Assembly: GCF_014646915.1 (NCBI RefSeq)
Contig: NZ_BMOE01000006.1
Span: forward strand, 62,001 to 126,000
Length of the DNA: 64,000 nt
DNA from: Deinococcus aquiradiocola
Lineage (GTDB): Bacteria; Deinococcota; Deinococci; Deinococcales; Deinococcaceae
Direction: 5' to 3'
Shown: one piece after another, positions 6,743 through 15,700 of the stretch
How positions within the stretch are numbered: position 1 is the first letter of the stretch
Layout: the number at the start of each line of letters is the position of its first letter
Notes under the pieces: generated by a model
What the model was told of the DNA's origin: nothing
The model's input: the letters and a program-made list of their open reading frames with translations, nothing else
Databases searched by the model: none
Program-made: the position numbers and the translations under genes

Positions 6743-7553
6743 GGTGGGCTCCGGGGAGGATGGTCTCGGCGTACGGGACGGTCCACACGCAGGGGTGCGC
6801 GACGCGGTGCCCCCAGTATCCGTCGTCGCCGAAACAGGTGCCGTGATCGGCGCACACGACGAGCAGCGTGTCGCCGCGCGCCTGCAGGGCGGCGAGCAGG
6901 GTGGGGAGGGCCGCGTCCACGCTGGCGAGCGCGGCCTGCTGCGTCCGGGCGGAGTCGCGGTGATGGCCGGGCAGGTACGGGTGCGTGGGCGCGTGCGTCG
7001 CGGCGAAGTTCAGCAGCAGGAAGGCCCGCCGGTCTCCCAGGAGACGCTGCAGGGCGCGGGCCGCGACGCGCGTCTGGGCGGCGGCGGAATCGGTGTGCTG
7101 CACGCCGAGCGCCGGGGACCAGTGACGCTCGTGGAACAGGGACGGGAGGACGCTGCCGAGCGCGGTCCGGCCGTTGAAGAACCCCACGCCGCCCACGCAG
7201 ACGGTGTGGTACCCGCGCGCGGCGAGCGCGGCGGGCAGGGTCGCCTCGGGAAACACGAAGGTGTGCGGGCCGGTGCTGACGCTGCCCTCGAAGGCGGCCG
7301 CGAAGAGTCTCGGGTGCCGTCCGGGCCGGGCGGGCGTGGGCAGGAAGCCCGACAGGAACGCGTGATGCGCGGCGTACGTGAAGCTGCCGGGCGTGTGCCG
7401 CGCCTCCCAGGTGCCGCCCGGCAGGAGGCGCGCGAGGTTCGGGGTGTCGCCCGCGTCCAGGGCGGCGCGGGCCACGTCGAGGCGCAGGCTGTCGAGCGTG
7501 ACGAGCACCACGTCGTGCGTGCCGATCAGGTCGCGGACGGGCAGGGCGGTCAC
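6735..7553 (-). CDS. STM4013/SEN3800-family sulfatase-like hydrolase
   Basis: 272 residues, of the alkaline phosphatase superfamily. VTLDSLRLD near residue 18 supplies the first metal ligand, PGSFTYAAHHAFLSG holds the likely Thr/Ser nucleophile, and CADHGTCFGDDGYWGH near residue 240 gives the Asp-His and His ligands. There is no CxPxR maturation motif, so it is not a formylglycine sulfatase and the radical SAM partners are not its maturases by that route. Substrate unknown. It overlaps STM4014 by 4 bases and STM4012 by 8. Confidence 0.85.
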   Translation of the reverse strand: MTALPVRDLIGTHDVVLVTLDSLRLDVARAALDAGDTPNLARLLPGGTWEARHTPGSFTYAAHHAFLSGFLPTPARPGRHPRLFAAAFEGSVSTGPHTFVFPEATLPAALAARGYHTVCVGGVGFFNGRTALGSVLPSLFHERHWSPALGVQHTDSAAAQTRVAARALQRLLGDRRAFLLLNFAATHAPTHPYLPGHHRDSARTQQAALASVDAALPTLLAALQARGDTLLVVCADHGTCFGDDGYWGHRVAHPCVWTVPYAETILPGAHHD

Positions 7554-8662
7554 GCGAACGCGCCCGGCAGGGCCGCCAGTTCGGCCGTGTACGTGTCCCG
7601 GCCACGGTGCAGCACGCCCCGGTGGTAGTCGCCGAAGGCGTTCACTTCCAGCACCTTCACCGTCCGGTAACCGGGCGTGAGCAGGACGTCCACGCCGCCG
7701 TACAGGGCGCCCGGGAAGGCGCGCAGGGCGGAGGTGGCGGCGTCCGTGACGGCCGCCCAGCGTTCCTCACCCGCGTCGCGCCGCAGGGCGCTCACGTCGC
7801 CGCGCTCGTTCCCGAGGTGCAGGTTCGTGATGGGCCCTTTCCCGAGCCGCACGAGCGCGTGGTTCGCGTGGCCGCCGATCACGACGGCGCGCAGGTCCAT
7901 CGGGTGCCCCGCGAAGCTCGCCTTCGGCCACCAGCGTTCCACGTGCACGCCGTACACGGCGAGCGCGTCGATCAGGGCGCGCACCTGCGGCCACCCGCTG
8001 ACGCGCTGCAGGCGCCGCGAGTTGTACAGGTGCGCGCCCTCCTGCCGGACGGTGGTATGGGCCTGCACGCCCCGCGCGGACCACGCGAGAGCGACGGTGC
8101 CGGACGCACTTGACCCGTGCGCGAGCTTCACGAACACCCGGCCCCACCCGCGCGCGTCGGCCCGGGCGACCAGTTCGTCGAGCGAGCGAACGGAGGGCAG
8201 GGCGTCCGGCACCGGCACGCCCGCCGCACTCAGGGCCGCGTGCGTGGCGGGCTTGTCGAACATGCGCAGCACGTGCTCCGGGTCCTGCATCCGCTCGTGC
8301 GGTGGCGCGGCCAGCAGGTCCGCCGCGAGGGAGCGCATGAGGGCCGAGTACCCGCGGTGCCAGGCGTCGGTGGGGGCGATCTCCCCGTCCGCGAGGCGCA
8401 CGTCCGGACCGCCGCCCAGGCGGATCAGGGCCTGCTCGGTCGCGAGGTCCTCGCCGGGCGAGTCGAACCGCACGACGCTGCCGGGCCGCACGAGGTCCGG
8501 CAGGCGCGCACGGCCCTCCATCAGGTCCAGGTACGGCACCGTCCGCGCGGGCGGCCAGCCGAGCTGCGCGAGCGTCGCCTGAAAGGCCAGGGCGCGGCGG
8601 CCTCCGGGCGGAGCGACGAGCAGCACGTCCCGCGGCGGGAGGGCCCGCGCGTCACTCGCCAA
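7550..8662 (-). CDS. STM4014-family ATP-grasp protein
   Basis: 370 residues. The C-terminal half has an ATP-grasp fold of the RimK type: RVFVKLAHGSSASG (phosphate loop), DLRAVVIGG, and VDVLL...VLEVNAFGD with the metal-binding Glu and Asn. Family knowledge: ATP-grasp enzymes join a carboxylate to an amine or thiol. Together with two radical SAM enzymes and an LRR protein this suggests a peptide or small-molecule modification pathway, but no precursor peptide is visible in the operon. It overlaps STM4015 by 11 bases. Confidence 0.82.
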   Translation of the reverse strand: MASDARALPPRDVLLVAPPGGRRALAFQATLAQLGWPPARTVPYLDLMEGRARLPDLVRPGSVVRFDSPGEDLATEQALIRLGGGPDVRLADGEIAPTDAWHRGYSALMRSLAADLLAAPPHERMQDPEHVLRMFDKPATHAALSAAGVPVPDALPSVRSLDELVARADARGWGRVFVKLAHGSSASGTVALAWSARGVQAHTTVRQEGAHLYNSRRLQRVSGWPQVRALIDALAVYGVHVERWWPKASFAGHPMDLRAVVIGGHANHALVRLGKGPITNLHLGNERGDVSALRRDAGEERWAAVTDAATSALRAFPGALYGGVDVLLTPGYRTVKVLEVNAFGDYHRGVLHRGRDTYTAELAALPGAFA

Positions 8663-9575
8663 GGGAAACGAACCGCCAGTCGTCCTCGTCGGCCTCCTGC
8701 GCGTCCGACGCGTCCACCTCCGGTCCCAGCGCCTCCAGCTGCCGCACCGTCTCCTCGCTGCACCAGTGGTGCGCCACGATCAGCCGCTTCAGGCCCCTGA
8801 CGCCGGGACTGCCGAGCAGGGCCGCGGCACCCTCGTCGGACAGCGTGCCGAGCGACAGGTCCAGCACCTCCAGGCCGTCCAGCACGGGCGCGTTCGCCAC
8901 GACCTGCGCCACCTCGTCCTGCCGGTCGCTGTTCTTCAGGCCCAGGTACTTCAGGTGCGGGAAGCGCCCGCCCAGCAGGAGCGGCGTGAGGTCCTCCGGG
9001 GTGCTCGTCGCGCCGTAGTCTTCGGTGCCCAGGAACAGCTCCAGGTGCGTGAGGGCGGGGAAGTCCGAGGTGACCACGTCACGGACGACTTCGGCACTCA
9101 GGCCGCCCGCCTGCAGGATCAGGGTGTGCAGCGCGGGCAGGTTCGCGTGACCGAGGCGCAGTGCGTTGCCGCCGCGCACGCCGAGCACCTCCAGCGCCGG
9201 GTACGCCGCGAGGAGCGGCCCGAGGTCCCCGTTCGTGATCCACGACACCTCGCACTCCTCGCTGGTGATGTCGTTGACGAACAGCACCCGCAGTGCCGGG
9301 AGGCGCGGCGCGGCCGCCACGAGCGCCGCGATCATGTCGTCCGGCTCGGTGCCCGTCCCGATCTCCTCGTCCCACTGGCCGATCACCAGGCCCGGCGTGC
9401 GCTCCGCGCCCGGCAGCTCCAGGAACGCCTGAAGCTTGTCCGCCCAGGGCGTGGACTCGTCATACTCGACCGCGATCCTGTGAATGGTGGTCGCCGGATC
9501 GCCGAGCGGCATGCCTGGCTCCCACAGCGTGACCTTGTACCCCCCGAATGCGGTCAGATGGGTGTAGATGCTCAT
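8652..9575 (-). CDS. STM4015-family leucine-rich-repeat protein
   Basis: 307 residues. From about residue 90 on it is a series of LRR units (LPALRVLFVND, YPALEVLGVRGGN, LPALHTLILQAGG, FPALTHLELFLGT, FPHLKYLGLKN, LDGLEVLDLS, RGLKRLIVAHH). The acidic C-terminus is DAQEADEDDWRFV. It is the first gene of the STM cluster. The start at 9575 follows a TATGCT -10 by six bases, so the mRNA is predicted leaderless. It is likely the binding or scaffold part of the pathway. Confidence 0.83.
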   Translation of the reverse strand: MSIYTHLTAFGGYKVTLWEPGMPLGDPATTIHRIAVEYDESTPWADKLQAFLELPGAERTPGLVIGQWDEEIGTGTEPDDMIAALVAAAPRLPALRVLFVNDITSEECEVSWITNGDLGPLLAAYPALEVLGVRGGNALRLGHANLPALHTLILQAGGLSAEVVRDVVTSDFPALTHLELFLGTEDYGATSTPEDLTPLLLGGRFPHLKYLGLKNSDRQDEVAQVVANAPVLDGLEVLDLSLGTLSDEGAAALLGSPGVRGLKRLIVAHHWCSEETVRQLEALGPEVDASDAQEADEDDWRFVSLGE

Positions 9576-9646
9576 GGGGGCAGCATAGCGGGCAGCGCGG
9601 GCACGCGGGGCCGGAAGTGAGGGTGGATGCAGGGTATTCTGGACAC
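9576..9646. promoter_or_regulatory. divergent leaderless promoters (STM4015 / fetA)
   Basis: On the minus strand TATGCT (9587-9582) lies six bases before the ATG at 9575. On the plus strand TATTCT (9635-9640) lies six bases before the GTG at 9647. Neither has a good -35. Both mRNAs should start at or next to the start codon. Confidence 0.6.
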
Positions 9647-10318
9647 GTGACTCCTGGTTCGCAGTCCCTGCTGGACGTGTCGGGGCTGTCGCGCGTGCTG
9701 GACACGAGAACGTTGTGGCAGGACGTGCGGTTCGGGGTGCGGGCCGGGGAGAGCGTGGCGCTGACCGGACCTTCGGGGTCAGGCAAGAGTCTGCTGCTGC
9801 GGGCCATGTCTGCACTCGATCCGCTGGAATCGGGGGAGGTGCGGCTGCTCGGGCGCACGCCCGGGGAGTGGGGCGTTCCGGGGTTCCGGGCGCGCGTGAT
9901 GCTCGTCCCGCAGCGTCCGGTGCTGTACGGCGGGACGGTGCTGGAAGGCCTGCGCGCCCCGTTCGGCCTGAAGGTGCACGCGGGCCGGGCGTTCCGGGAG
10001 GAGGAGGCGACGTCACTGCTGGCCGCGCTGAGCCGGGACGTGAGCTTCCTGACGCTCGGAACGGACAGCCTGTCCGGTGGTGAGGCGCAGGTGTTCGCGC
10101 TGCTGCGTGCCCTGCTGCTCTCCCCGTCGGTGCTGCTGCTGGACGAGGTGACGTCGGCACTGGATCCGGACGCGGCGCGGGCCGCCGAGACGCTGCTGCT
10201 GGGCTGGGTGGCGGCCGGTCCGGACCGGGCACTCGTGTGGGTGAGTCACTCGCCGGAGCAGCGGGCGCGCGTGGCGGGCCGCGAACTGAACCTGCGCGCC
10301 TGGCAGGCGCACGCGTGA
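9647..10318 (+). CDS. fetA: FetA-like ABC transporter ATP-binding protein
   Basis: 223 residues. Walker A GPSGSGKS, signature SLSGGEAQ, Walker B VLLLDEVTSALD and the switch His (WVSHS) are all present, so it should be an active ATPase. With the permease that overlaps it by four bases (GTGA) it forms the FetAB (YbbL-YbbM) pair, which in E. coli exports iron and helps under oxidative stress. The GTG at 9647 was chosen because a -10 (TATTCT) sits six bases upstream; longer readings overlap that promoter. Confidence 0.88.
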   Translation: MTPGSQSLLDVSGLSRVLDTRTLWQDVRFGVRAGESVALTGPSGSGKSLLLRAMSALDPLESGEVRLLGRTPGEWGVPGFRARVMLVPQRPVLYGGTVLEGLRAPFGLKVHAGRAFREEEATSLLAALSRDVSFLTLGTDSLSGGEAQVFALLRALLLSPSVLLLDEVTSALDPDAARAAETLLLGWVAAGPDRALVWVSHSPEQRARVAGRELNLRAWQAHA

Positions 10319-11109
10319 CGGTCTCGTGGGGGCAACTGCTGCTCGCGGCGGCGCTGCTGCTCGTGAACGTGGGCCTGTCGTGGCGGTTGCGGCTCGGGCT
10401 GAGCCGGGACATTCTCGTGGCGGGCGCGCGCATGACGGCGCAACTCCTGCTGGTCGGCGTGGTACTGCAGTGGGTGTTCTCGCTGAGGCACCCGTTGCCG
10501 GTCGTGGGGATCGGGCTGGTGATGACGGCGCTCGCCGCGCAGGCCGCGGTGGGCCGCGCCCGGCAGCGGTACGCGCGCATTCTGCTCGACAGTGCCGTGG
10601 CGATCTTCGGGAGTTCGTTCCTGCTGACGGGCCTGGTCCTGACGGGCGTGCTGCGGGTGCGGCCGTGGTTCGATCCGCAGTTCGCGGTGCCGATCCTGGG
10701 CATGGTGCTGGGGAACGCCCTGACGAGCGTGTCGCTGGCCCTCGACCGCTTCCTGACGGAAGTGACGGCCGGCCGGGCACGCATCGAGGGACTGCTCGCA
10801 CTCGGCGCGACCCGCTGGGAGGCCGCGCACGCGGCCGTCGCTGCGTCGGTGAGAACCGCGATGATCCCCACGCTAAACAGCATGGCCGTGATGGGCGTGG
10901 TGAGCCTGCCGGGCCAGCTGACCGGGCAGATCCTGGCGGGGGCCGCGCCGGGCGTCGCGGTCCGGTACCAGATCCTGCTGATGTTCGTGCTGGCGGCGAG
11001 TTCGGCACTGGGGAGCCTGGTGGTGGTGCTGCTCGCGTACCGGCACCTGTTCGATGCTCAGGACCGCCTGCGGGCCGAACGCCTGCACGTCCGTCCTGAG
11101 CGGTCCTGA
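10315..11109 (+). CDS. fetB: FetB-like (UPF0014) metal export permease
   Basis: 264 residues with about seven hydrophobic segments (near residues 5-20, 35-55, 60-80, 90-115, 125-145, 190-215, 220-245). FDPQFAVPILGMVLGNALTSVSLAL and the GATRWEAA loop are typical of the UPF0014/FetB family. The GTG start overlaps the fetA stop. In Deinococcus, metal balance (Mn/Fe) matters for protein protection; a role here in iron efflux is inferred from the family. Confidence 0.88.
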   Translation: MTVSWGQLLLAAALLLVNVGLSWRLRLGLSRDILVAGARMTAQLLLVGVVLQWVFSLRHPLPVVGIGLVMTALAAQAAVGRARQRYARILLDSAVAIFGSSFLLTGLVLTGVLRVRPWFDPQFAVPILGMVLGNALTSVSLALDRFLTEVTAGRARIEGLLALGATRWEAAHAAVAASVRTAMIPTLNSMAVMGVVSLPGQLTGQILAGAAPGVAVRYQILLMFVLAASSALGSLVVVLLAYRHLFDAQDRLRAERLHVRPERS

Positions 11110-11181
11110 GCCGGGCAGGCGGTGCAGTGCCGTGCGCCTGGCCTTTACCGGGACGCTACCTGCCGCGCGTAGGGTGCAGGC

Positions 11182-12285
11182 ATGACGGTCGAAGTGGCGG
11201 TGGGCGGGGCGGCAGCGGTGGTGGGGGCGCGGCTGGAGCCCGTGCGGCCGGAGGTGCTGATCGGCTGGCACGCGCGCTACGCGTGTAACCCGTCGGCCCT
11301 GGCGGCTCTGCCGGGCGTGACGCACATGTTCACGCTGGAGGGCGTGCGTGGCGGGCTGGGCGTGCAGCGGCTGGGGCGGGTGCTGGTGGTGGGCGATCCG
11401 CTCGCGCCGCCAGCCGGGTGGGCGGCGCTCCTGCGGGCCTTCGTGCGGGTGGCGGGCGAGGCGGGGTTCACGCCTGCGTTCGGGCCGGTCGGGGCGGAGT
11501 GCGCGGCCGTGCTGCGGGACCTGGGGTGGCGGCCGGTGCGGCTCGGCAGCACGCCGTACGTGCACCTGCGGGACTGGCCGGCGCGCGGCAAGGGGGGTGC
11601 GCGGGTGCGGGAGGCCGTGAACCGCGCGGGCCGGGAGGGCCTGACGCTGCGCGAGGTGCGTCCGGACCGCTTGCCGCGTGAGCAGGGCGCGCGCTGGACG
11701 GCGGAGGTGGAGGCGCTGAGCGGGCGGTGGCTGCGGTCCCGGCGGGCGGGCGTGGCGTTCCACTGGATCTTCGAGTTGCGGCCCCTGGCGTTCCGGGACC
11801 GGAAGCGGTACTTCGAGGCGCGGCAGGCGGGGCGGCTGGTGGGGCTGGTCGCGGCGAGCCCCGTGGCGGGCCGGGGGGCGTGGTATCTGGAGGACGTGCT
11901 GCGGGACGTGGACGCGCCCGCCTCGACGGGGACGGCGCTGGTGGCGTGCGCGCTGGACGCGCTGAAGGCGGGGGGCGTGCCGCTGGCGACGCTGGGCGGG
12001 GTGCCGCTCGCGCGGGAGCGTGGTCTGGACGCCCTGCCCGTCACGTGGCCGGAACGGCTAGCGTACCGGGTGAGGCCGCTGCTGTCGCGCGCGTATTCTT
12101 TCGATGGTCTGGAGACCTTCAAGCGGCGCTTCGGTCCGGCCCACTGGGAGAACGAGTACCTGGTCCTGCCGCCCGCGTGGTGGGCGTGGCCGCGTGCGGC
12201 ACTGGCCCTGACGCGCCTGACCCTGCACCCGGGCCGTCAGGACGCGGTGACGGCGGAGGTGGCCCTACACGTCGCGCGCGCCTGA
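11182..12285 (+). CDS. DUF2156 (phosphatidylglycerol lysyltransferase C-terminal-like) protein
   Basis: 367 residues, soluble. The whole protein matches the tandem-GNAT DUF2156 fold seen in the catalytic half of MprF: FGPVGAE, an acceptor-binding RKGGARVREAVNRA-like region (KGGARVREA), and the C-terminal YSFDGLETFKRRFGPAHWENEYLV typical of the family. It lacks the MprF membrane flippase. It may transfer an amino acid from aminoacyl-tRNA to a lipid or other acceptor; the substrate is unknown. Leaderless start: TAGGGT (11170-11175) six bases before the ATG. Confidence 0.78.
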   Translation: MTVEVAVGGAAAVVGARLEPVRPEVLIGWHARYACNPSALAALPGVTHMFTLEGVRGGLGVQRLGRVLVVGDPLAPPAGWAALLRAFVRVAGEAGFTPAFGPVGAECAAVLRDLGWRPVRLGSTPYVHLRDWPARGKGGARVREAVNRAGREGLTLREVRPDRLPREQGARWTAEVEALSGRWLRSRRAGVAFHWIFELRPLAFRDRKRYFEARQAGRLVGLVAASPVAGRGAWYLEDVLRDVDAPASTGTALVACALDALKAGGVPLATLGGVPLARERGLDALPVTWPERLAYRVRPLLSRAYSFDGLETFKRRFGPAHWENEYLVLPPAWWAWPRAALALTRLTLHPGRQDAVTAEVALHVARA

Positions 12286-12330
12286 CGGTCGGTGCCCGTC
12301 GGGCCGCCCCGGCCGCGGGCGACCTGGGCG

Positions 12331-12365
12331 TTGTCATTGACAGCAGTCGTTGTCATTTCTAGAGT
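12331..12365 (+). promoter_or_regulatory. merR-type gene promoter with RDRM-like core
   Basis: A consensus -35 TTGACA (12337-12342), 17-base spacer and TAGAGT -10 (12360-12365) precede the ATG at 12371. The -35 is embedded in the palindrome TGTCATTGACA (12332-12342), identical to the core of the Deinococcus radiation/desiccation response motif (consensus TTATGTCATTGACATAA); the outer bases do not match. A further TGTCA at 12351-12355 forms a TGACA-N8-TGTCA dyad within the spacer. Confidence 0.6.
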
Positions 12366-12370
12366 GGGGT

Positions 12371-13102
12371 ATGCCTGACGCTTCCCTGCCCGGCGCGTGG
12401 AGCGGTGGCCTGGACGATCTCGCGGCCCTCGCCAACGCGCTCCTCCCGCGGTACCTGCCGCTCGACCGCACCTCGCGCACCACGGAGGACGTCAACCCGC
12501 GCCTGATCCGCCACTACACCACGCAGGGCCTGCTGGACCCCCCGCAGAAGGAGGGGCGCGAAGCCCGCTACGGGCGGCGGCACCTGCTGCAGCTGCTGAC
12601 GCTGCGCCGCCTGATGGGCGAGGGGCACAGCGCGCAGGCGCTGCTGGGGATGCTGCCCGAACAGGCGGACGACGACCTCGAAGCGCTCCTGAACGGCACG
12701 GGTCGCCTGCAGGTGCAGCCCGGCACGTCCGGCAACGCGGCCCTCTCGTATCTCGCGGGACTGCGGCAGCTCTCGCCGGACGTGCCGGTCTCGTCCGCGC
12801 CGCTCCTCATGGCTGACGAGGCCGCCCCGATGCTGTCCGCCCCGCCCCCGCCCGTCTTCTCGGCTGCGCCGGAGATGCCCGCGCGCCGCCGTCAGACCAG
12901 TCTTCTGCCCACCCCGGCGGAAGACCCGGACAGCGCGCCGCTCGCGGAACGCGTGACGCGCTTCACGCTGATGCCGGGCGTGGAGATTCTCGTGACGCGG
13001 TCGGCGCGGCTGCCGCGCACGCGGGCCGAGCAGGAGGCGCTCGCGGAACGCTTCACGCGCGCCCTGGGCAGCCTCAGGACGCGCGGCACGCCGGACCGCT
13101 GA
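12371..13102 (+). CDS. MerR-family-like transcriptional regulator
   Basis: 243 residues. After a 30-residue N-terminal part, residues about 31-100 form a MerR winged helix (VNPRLIRHYTTQGLLDPPQKEGREARYGRRHL). A proline/alanine-rich linker (residues 140-195) leads to a small C-terminal domain (FTLMPGVEILV). No cysteine cluster typical of metal- or redox-sensing MerR proteins is seen. The dyad between its own -35 and -10 is where MerR proteins bind, so it may be autoregulated; the RDRM-like core would place it under DdrO. Which of the two holds is open. It converges on uvrA2. Confidence 0.78.
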   Translation: MPDASLPGAWSGGLDDLAALANALLPRYLPLDRTSRTTEDVNPRLIRHYTTQGLLDPPQKEGREARYGRRHLLQLLTLRRLMGEGHSAQALLGMLPEQADDDLEALLNGTGRLQVQPGTSGNAALSYLAGLRQLSPDVPVSSAPLLMADEAAPMLSAPPPPVFSAAPEMPARRRQTSLLPTPAEDPDSAPLAERVTRFTLMPGVEILVTRSARLPRTRAEQEALAERFTRALGSLRTRGTPDR

Positions 13103-13120
13103 CCTCCCAGGAACGCCGGG

Positions 13121-15664
13121 TCAGCGAGCGTCCTGCAGGGCACGTGCCAGGTACGGCGCGGTGCGGCTCTCCCGCTCGCGGGCCACGTCCTGCGGGACGC
13201 CCGCCGCGACCACGCGCCCGCCCGCCTCGCCCGCGCCGGGGCCGAGGTCGATCACCCAGTCGCTCGCGGCGACGACGCGCATGTCGTGCTCGATCACGAT
13301 GACGGTGTGCCCGGCGTCCACCAGGGCCGACAGCTGCCGGTGCAGGCGGTCCACGTCGGCCGGGTGCAGGCCGGTGGTGGGTTCGTCAAGGACGTACACG
13401 GTGTGGCCGCGCGGGGAGCGCTGCAGTTCCGTCGCGAGCTTGATGCGCTGCGCCTCGCCGCCCGACAGTTCCGTGGCGGGCTGCCCGAGCCGCAGGTACC
13501 CGAGGCCCACCTCGCGCAGCACGTCCAGTGCGCGACGCACGGTCGGCTCGCCCTCGAAGAAGGCGTGCGCGGCGTCCACGGTGAGGGCCAGGACCTGCGC
13601 GACGTTCAGGTCCCGGTACGTGACGTCCAGCGTCTGAGCGTTGTAGCGGGTGCCGTGGCAGGTGGGGCAGGGCGCGTACACGCTCGGCATGAACAGCAGT
13701 TCCACCATGACGCTCCCCTCGCCCTGGCAGGTGTCGCAGCGTCCGCCCTTGACGTTGAACGAGAAGCGGCCCGCGTCGTACCCGCGTTCCCGCGCGAGCG
13801 GCGTGGCGGCGTACAGGCGGCGCACGCCGTCGAAGAGGCCGGTGTACGTGGCGAGGTTGCTGCGCGGCGTGCGCCCGATGGGTTTCTGGTCCACGACCAC
13901 GAGGCGCGTCACGGCGGCCGTGTCGCCCGTCATGCGGCCCTGCGTGACCGTCACCTCGTCGGTGGGGTCGAGCGGGTCGGCCGGGTCGGGCGTGGTCGCC
14001 TGCCCGAGCGTCCGGGCGAGCAGGTCCACCAGCGCGCCGCTGACGAGGCTGCTCTTGCCGCTCCCGCTGACGCCCGTCACGCTCGTCAGGAGGCCCAGCG
14101 GCAGGTCGGCGGAGACGCCGTTCAGGGTGTGGCGCGTCACGCCGCGCAACTTCAGCCACCCGGAGGGCGAGCGGCCCTCGGCGCGGGCGGGAAGCGGCAC
14201 CTCGCCCTGCAGGTAGCGCGCGGTGACGGAGGCGGGCACGTCCTGCAGTCCGGCGGGCGGGCCGCTGTACAGCACCTCTCCCCCGCCCTCGCCCGCGCCG
14301 GGCCCGACGTCCACCAGCCAGTCGGCGGCGCGCACCACGTCCAGGTCGTGCTCCACCACGAACAGGGTGTTCCCGGCGGCCTTCAGGTCCGCCAGGGCGC
14401 GCAGCAGCGCCTCGGTGTCGGCCGGGTGCAGGCCCGCGGACGGCTCGTCGAGGACGTACACCACCCCGAACAGCTGCGAGTACAGCTGCGTGGCGAGCCG
14501 CAGGCGCTGCAGTTCGCCCGGCGAGAGGCTCGGGGTGCTGCGCTCCATCGAGAGGTACCCGAGGCCCAGGTCGAGCAGCACGTCCATGCGCGCCACGAGG
14601 TCGTCCGCCATGCGCTGCGCGGCCGTGGCGACCTCGGCGGGGCGGTCGCCGGTGTGCCCGTCCGCGAGCGGCTGCAGCAGCGCCTGCGCCTGCGTGATCG
14701 GCAGGCGCGAGAAGTCCGTGATGTCCAGCCCTGAGAGCGTCACGGCGAGCGCCTCGCGCCGCAGGCGCTTCCCGTGGCAGAGCGGGCAGGGGCGGCTGAG
14801 CATGAAGCCCGCCGCGCGGCGTTTCATGCTGGCGCTCTCGCTGGTCGCGAAGGTCTGCATCACGTACCGCCGCGCGCCCGTGAAGGTCCCCATGTAGTCC
14901 GGCGCGCGTTTCGCCTTCACGGCGCGGCGCGTCTCGGCGGGCGTGAGGCCCGGGTACACCGGCACGACCGGCTGCTCGTCCGTGAAGAGGATCCAATTCC
15001 GCAACTCGCGCGGCAGGTCCCGCCAGGGCGTGTCCACGTCGTGCCCGAGCGATACGAGGATGTCCCGCTGGTTCTGCCCGCCCCACGCGGGCGGCCAGCC
15101 CGCGATGGCCTTCTCCCGGATGGTGAGGGTCGGGTCCGGCACGAGCGTCTCCTCGGTCACGTCGTACACGCGGCCCTGCCCCTGGCATTCCGGGCAGGCG
15201 CCTTCCGGCGTGTTCGGGGAGAAGCCCTCGGCGTACACGATGCCCGCCCCGTCCGGGTACTCGCCCGCGCGGGAGTACAGCATGCGCAGCAGGTTCGAGA
15301 GCGTGGTGACGCTCCCGACCGAGGAGCGCGCGGTGGGCGTGCCGCGCGCCTGCTGCAGCGCCACGGCGGGCGGCAGGCCGTCCACGCGGTCCACGTCCGG
15401 CACGCCCACCTGATGAAAGAGGCGGCGCGCGTACGGCGACACGGACTCCAGGTACCGGCGCTGCGCCTCGGCGTACAGGGTGCCGAAGGCGAGGCTGCTC
15501 TTGCCGGACCCGGACACGCCCGTGAACACCACGAGGGCGTCCCTGGGCAGGTCCACGTCCACGTTCCTGAGGTTGTGCTCGCGCGCGCCGCGCACCTCCA
15601 CGAATCCCGGTCTTCCGGCGCGCGTGAGGGTGGACTTCCGTCTGGACTTCATGACCGTGATCAT
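13121..15664 (-). CDS. uvrA2: class II UvrA (UvrA2) ABC-ATPase
   Basis: 847 residues, shorter than UvrA1 (about 940-1000). There are two Walker A motifs (both GVSGSGKSS), two signatures (SLSPGELQR, ELSGGEAQR), and CxxC zinc pairs (CPLC, CPEC, CDTCQG, CPTCHG). Class II UvrA proteins lack the UvrB-binding insertion and are tied to damage tolerance or drug resistance more than to standard excision repair. The Met at residue 5 (MKSRRKST) is a possible alternative start. It converges with the MerR-type gene, 18 bases apart. Confidence 0.9.
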   Translation of the reverse strand: MITVMKSRRKSTLTRAGRPGFVEVRGAREHNLRNVDVDLPRDALVVFTGVSGSGKSSLAFGTLYAEAQRRYLESVSPYARRLFHQVGVPDVDRVDGLPPAVALQQARGTPTARSSVGSVTTLSNLLRMLYSRAGEYPDGAGIVYAEGFSPNTPEGACPECQGQGRVYDVTEETLVPDPTLTIREKAIAGWPPAWGGQNQRDILVSLGHDVDTPWRDLPRELRNWILFTDEQPVVPVYPGLTPAETRRAVKAKRAPDYMGTFTGARRYVMQTFATSESASMKRRAAGFMLSRPCPLCHGKRLRREALAVTLSGLDITDFSRLPITQAQALLQPLADGHTGDRPAEVATAAQRMADDLVARMDVLLDLGLGYLSMERSTPSLSPGELQRLRLATQLYSQLFGVVYVLDEPSAGLHPADTEALLRALADLKAAGNTLFVVEHDLDVVRAADWLVDVGPGAGEGGGEVLYSGPPAGLQDVPASVTARYLQGEVPLPARAEGRSPSGWLKLRGVTRHTLNGVSADLPLGLLTSVTGVSGSGKSSLVSGALVDLLARTLGQATTPDPADPLDPTDEVTVTQGRMTGDTAAVTRLVVVDQKPIGRTPRSNLATYTGLFDGVRRLYAATPLARERGYDAGRFSFNVKGGRCDTCQGEGSVMVELLFMPSVYAPCPTCHGTRYNAQTLDVTYRDLNVAQVLALTVDAAHAFFEGEPTVRRALDVLREVGLGYLRLGQPATELSGGEAQRIKLATELQRSPRGHTVYVLDEPTTGLHPADVDRLHRQLSALVDAGHTVIVIEHDMRVVAASDWVIDLGPGAGEAGGRVVAAGVPQDVARERESRTAPYLARALQDAR

Positions 15665-15700
15665 GGACCGGCGCGGCCCTCATCGCCCTTGCGGGAGTCT

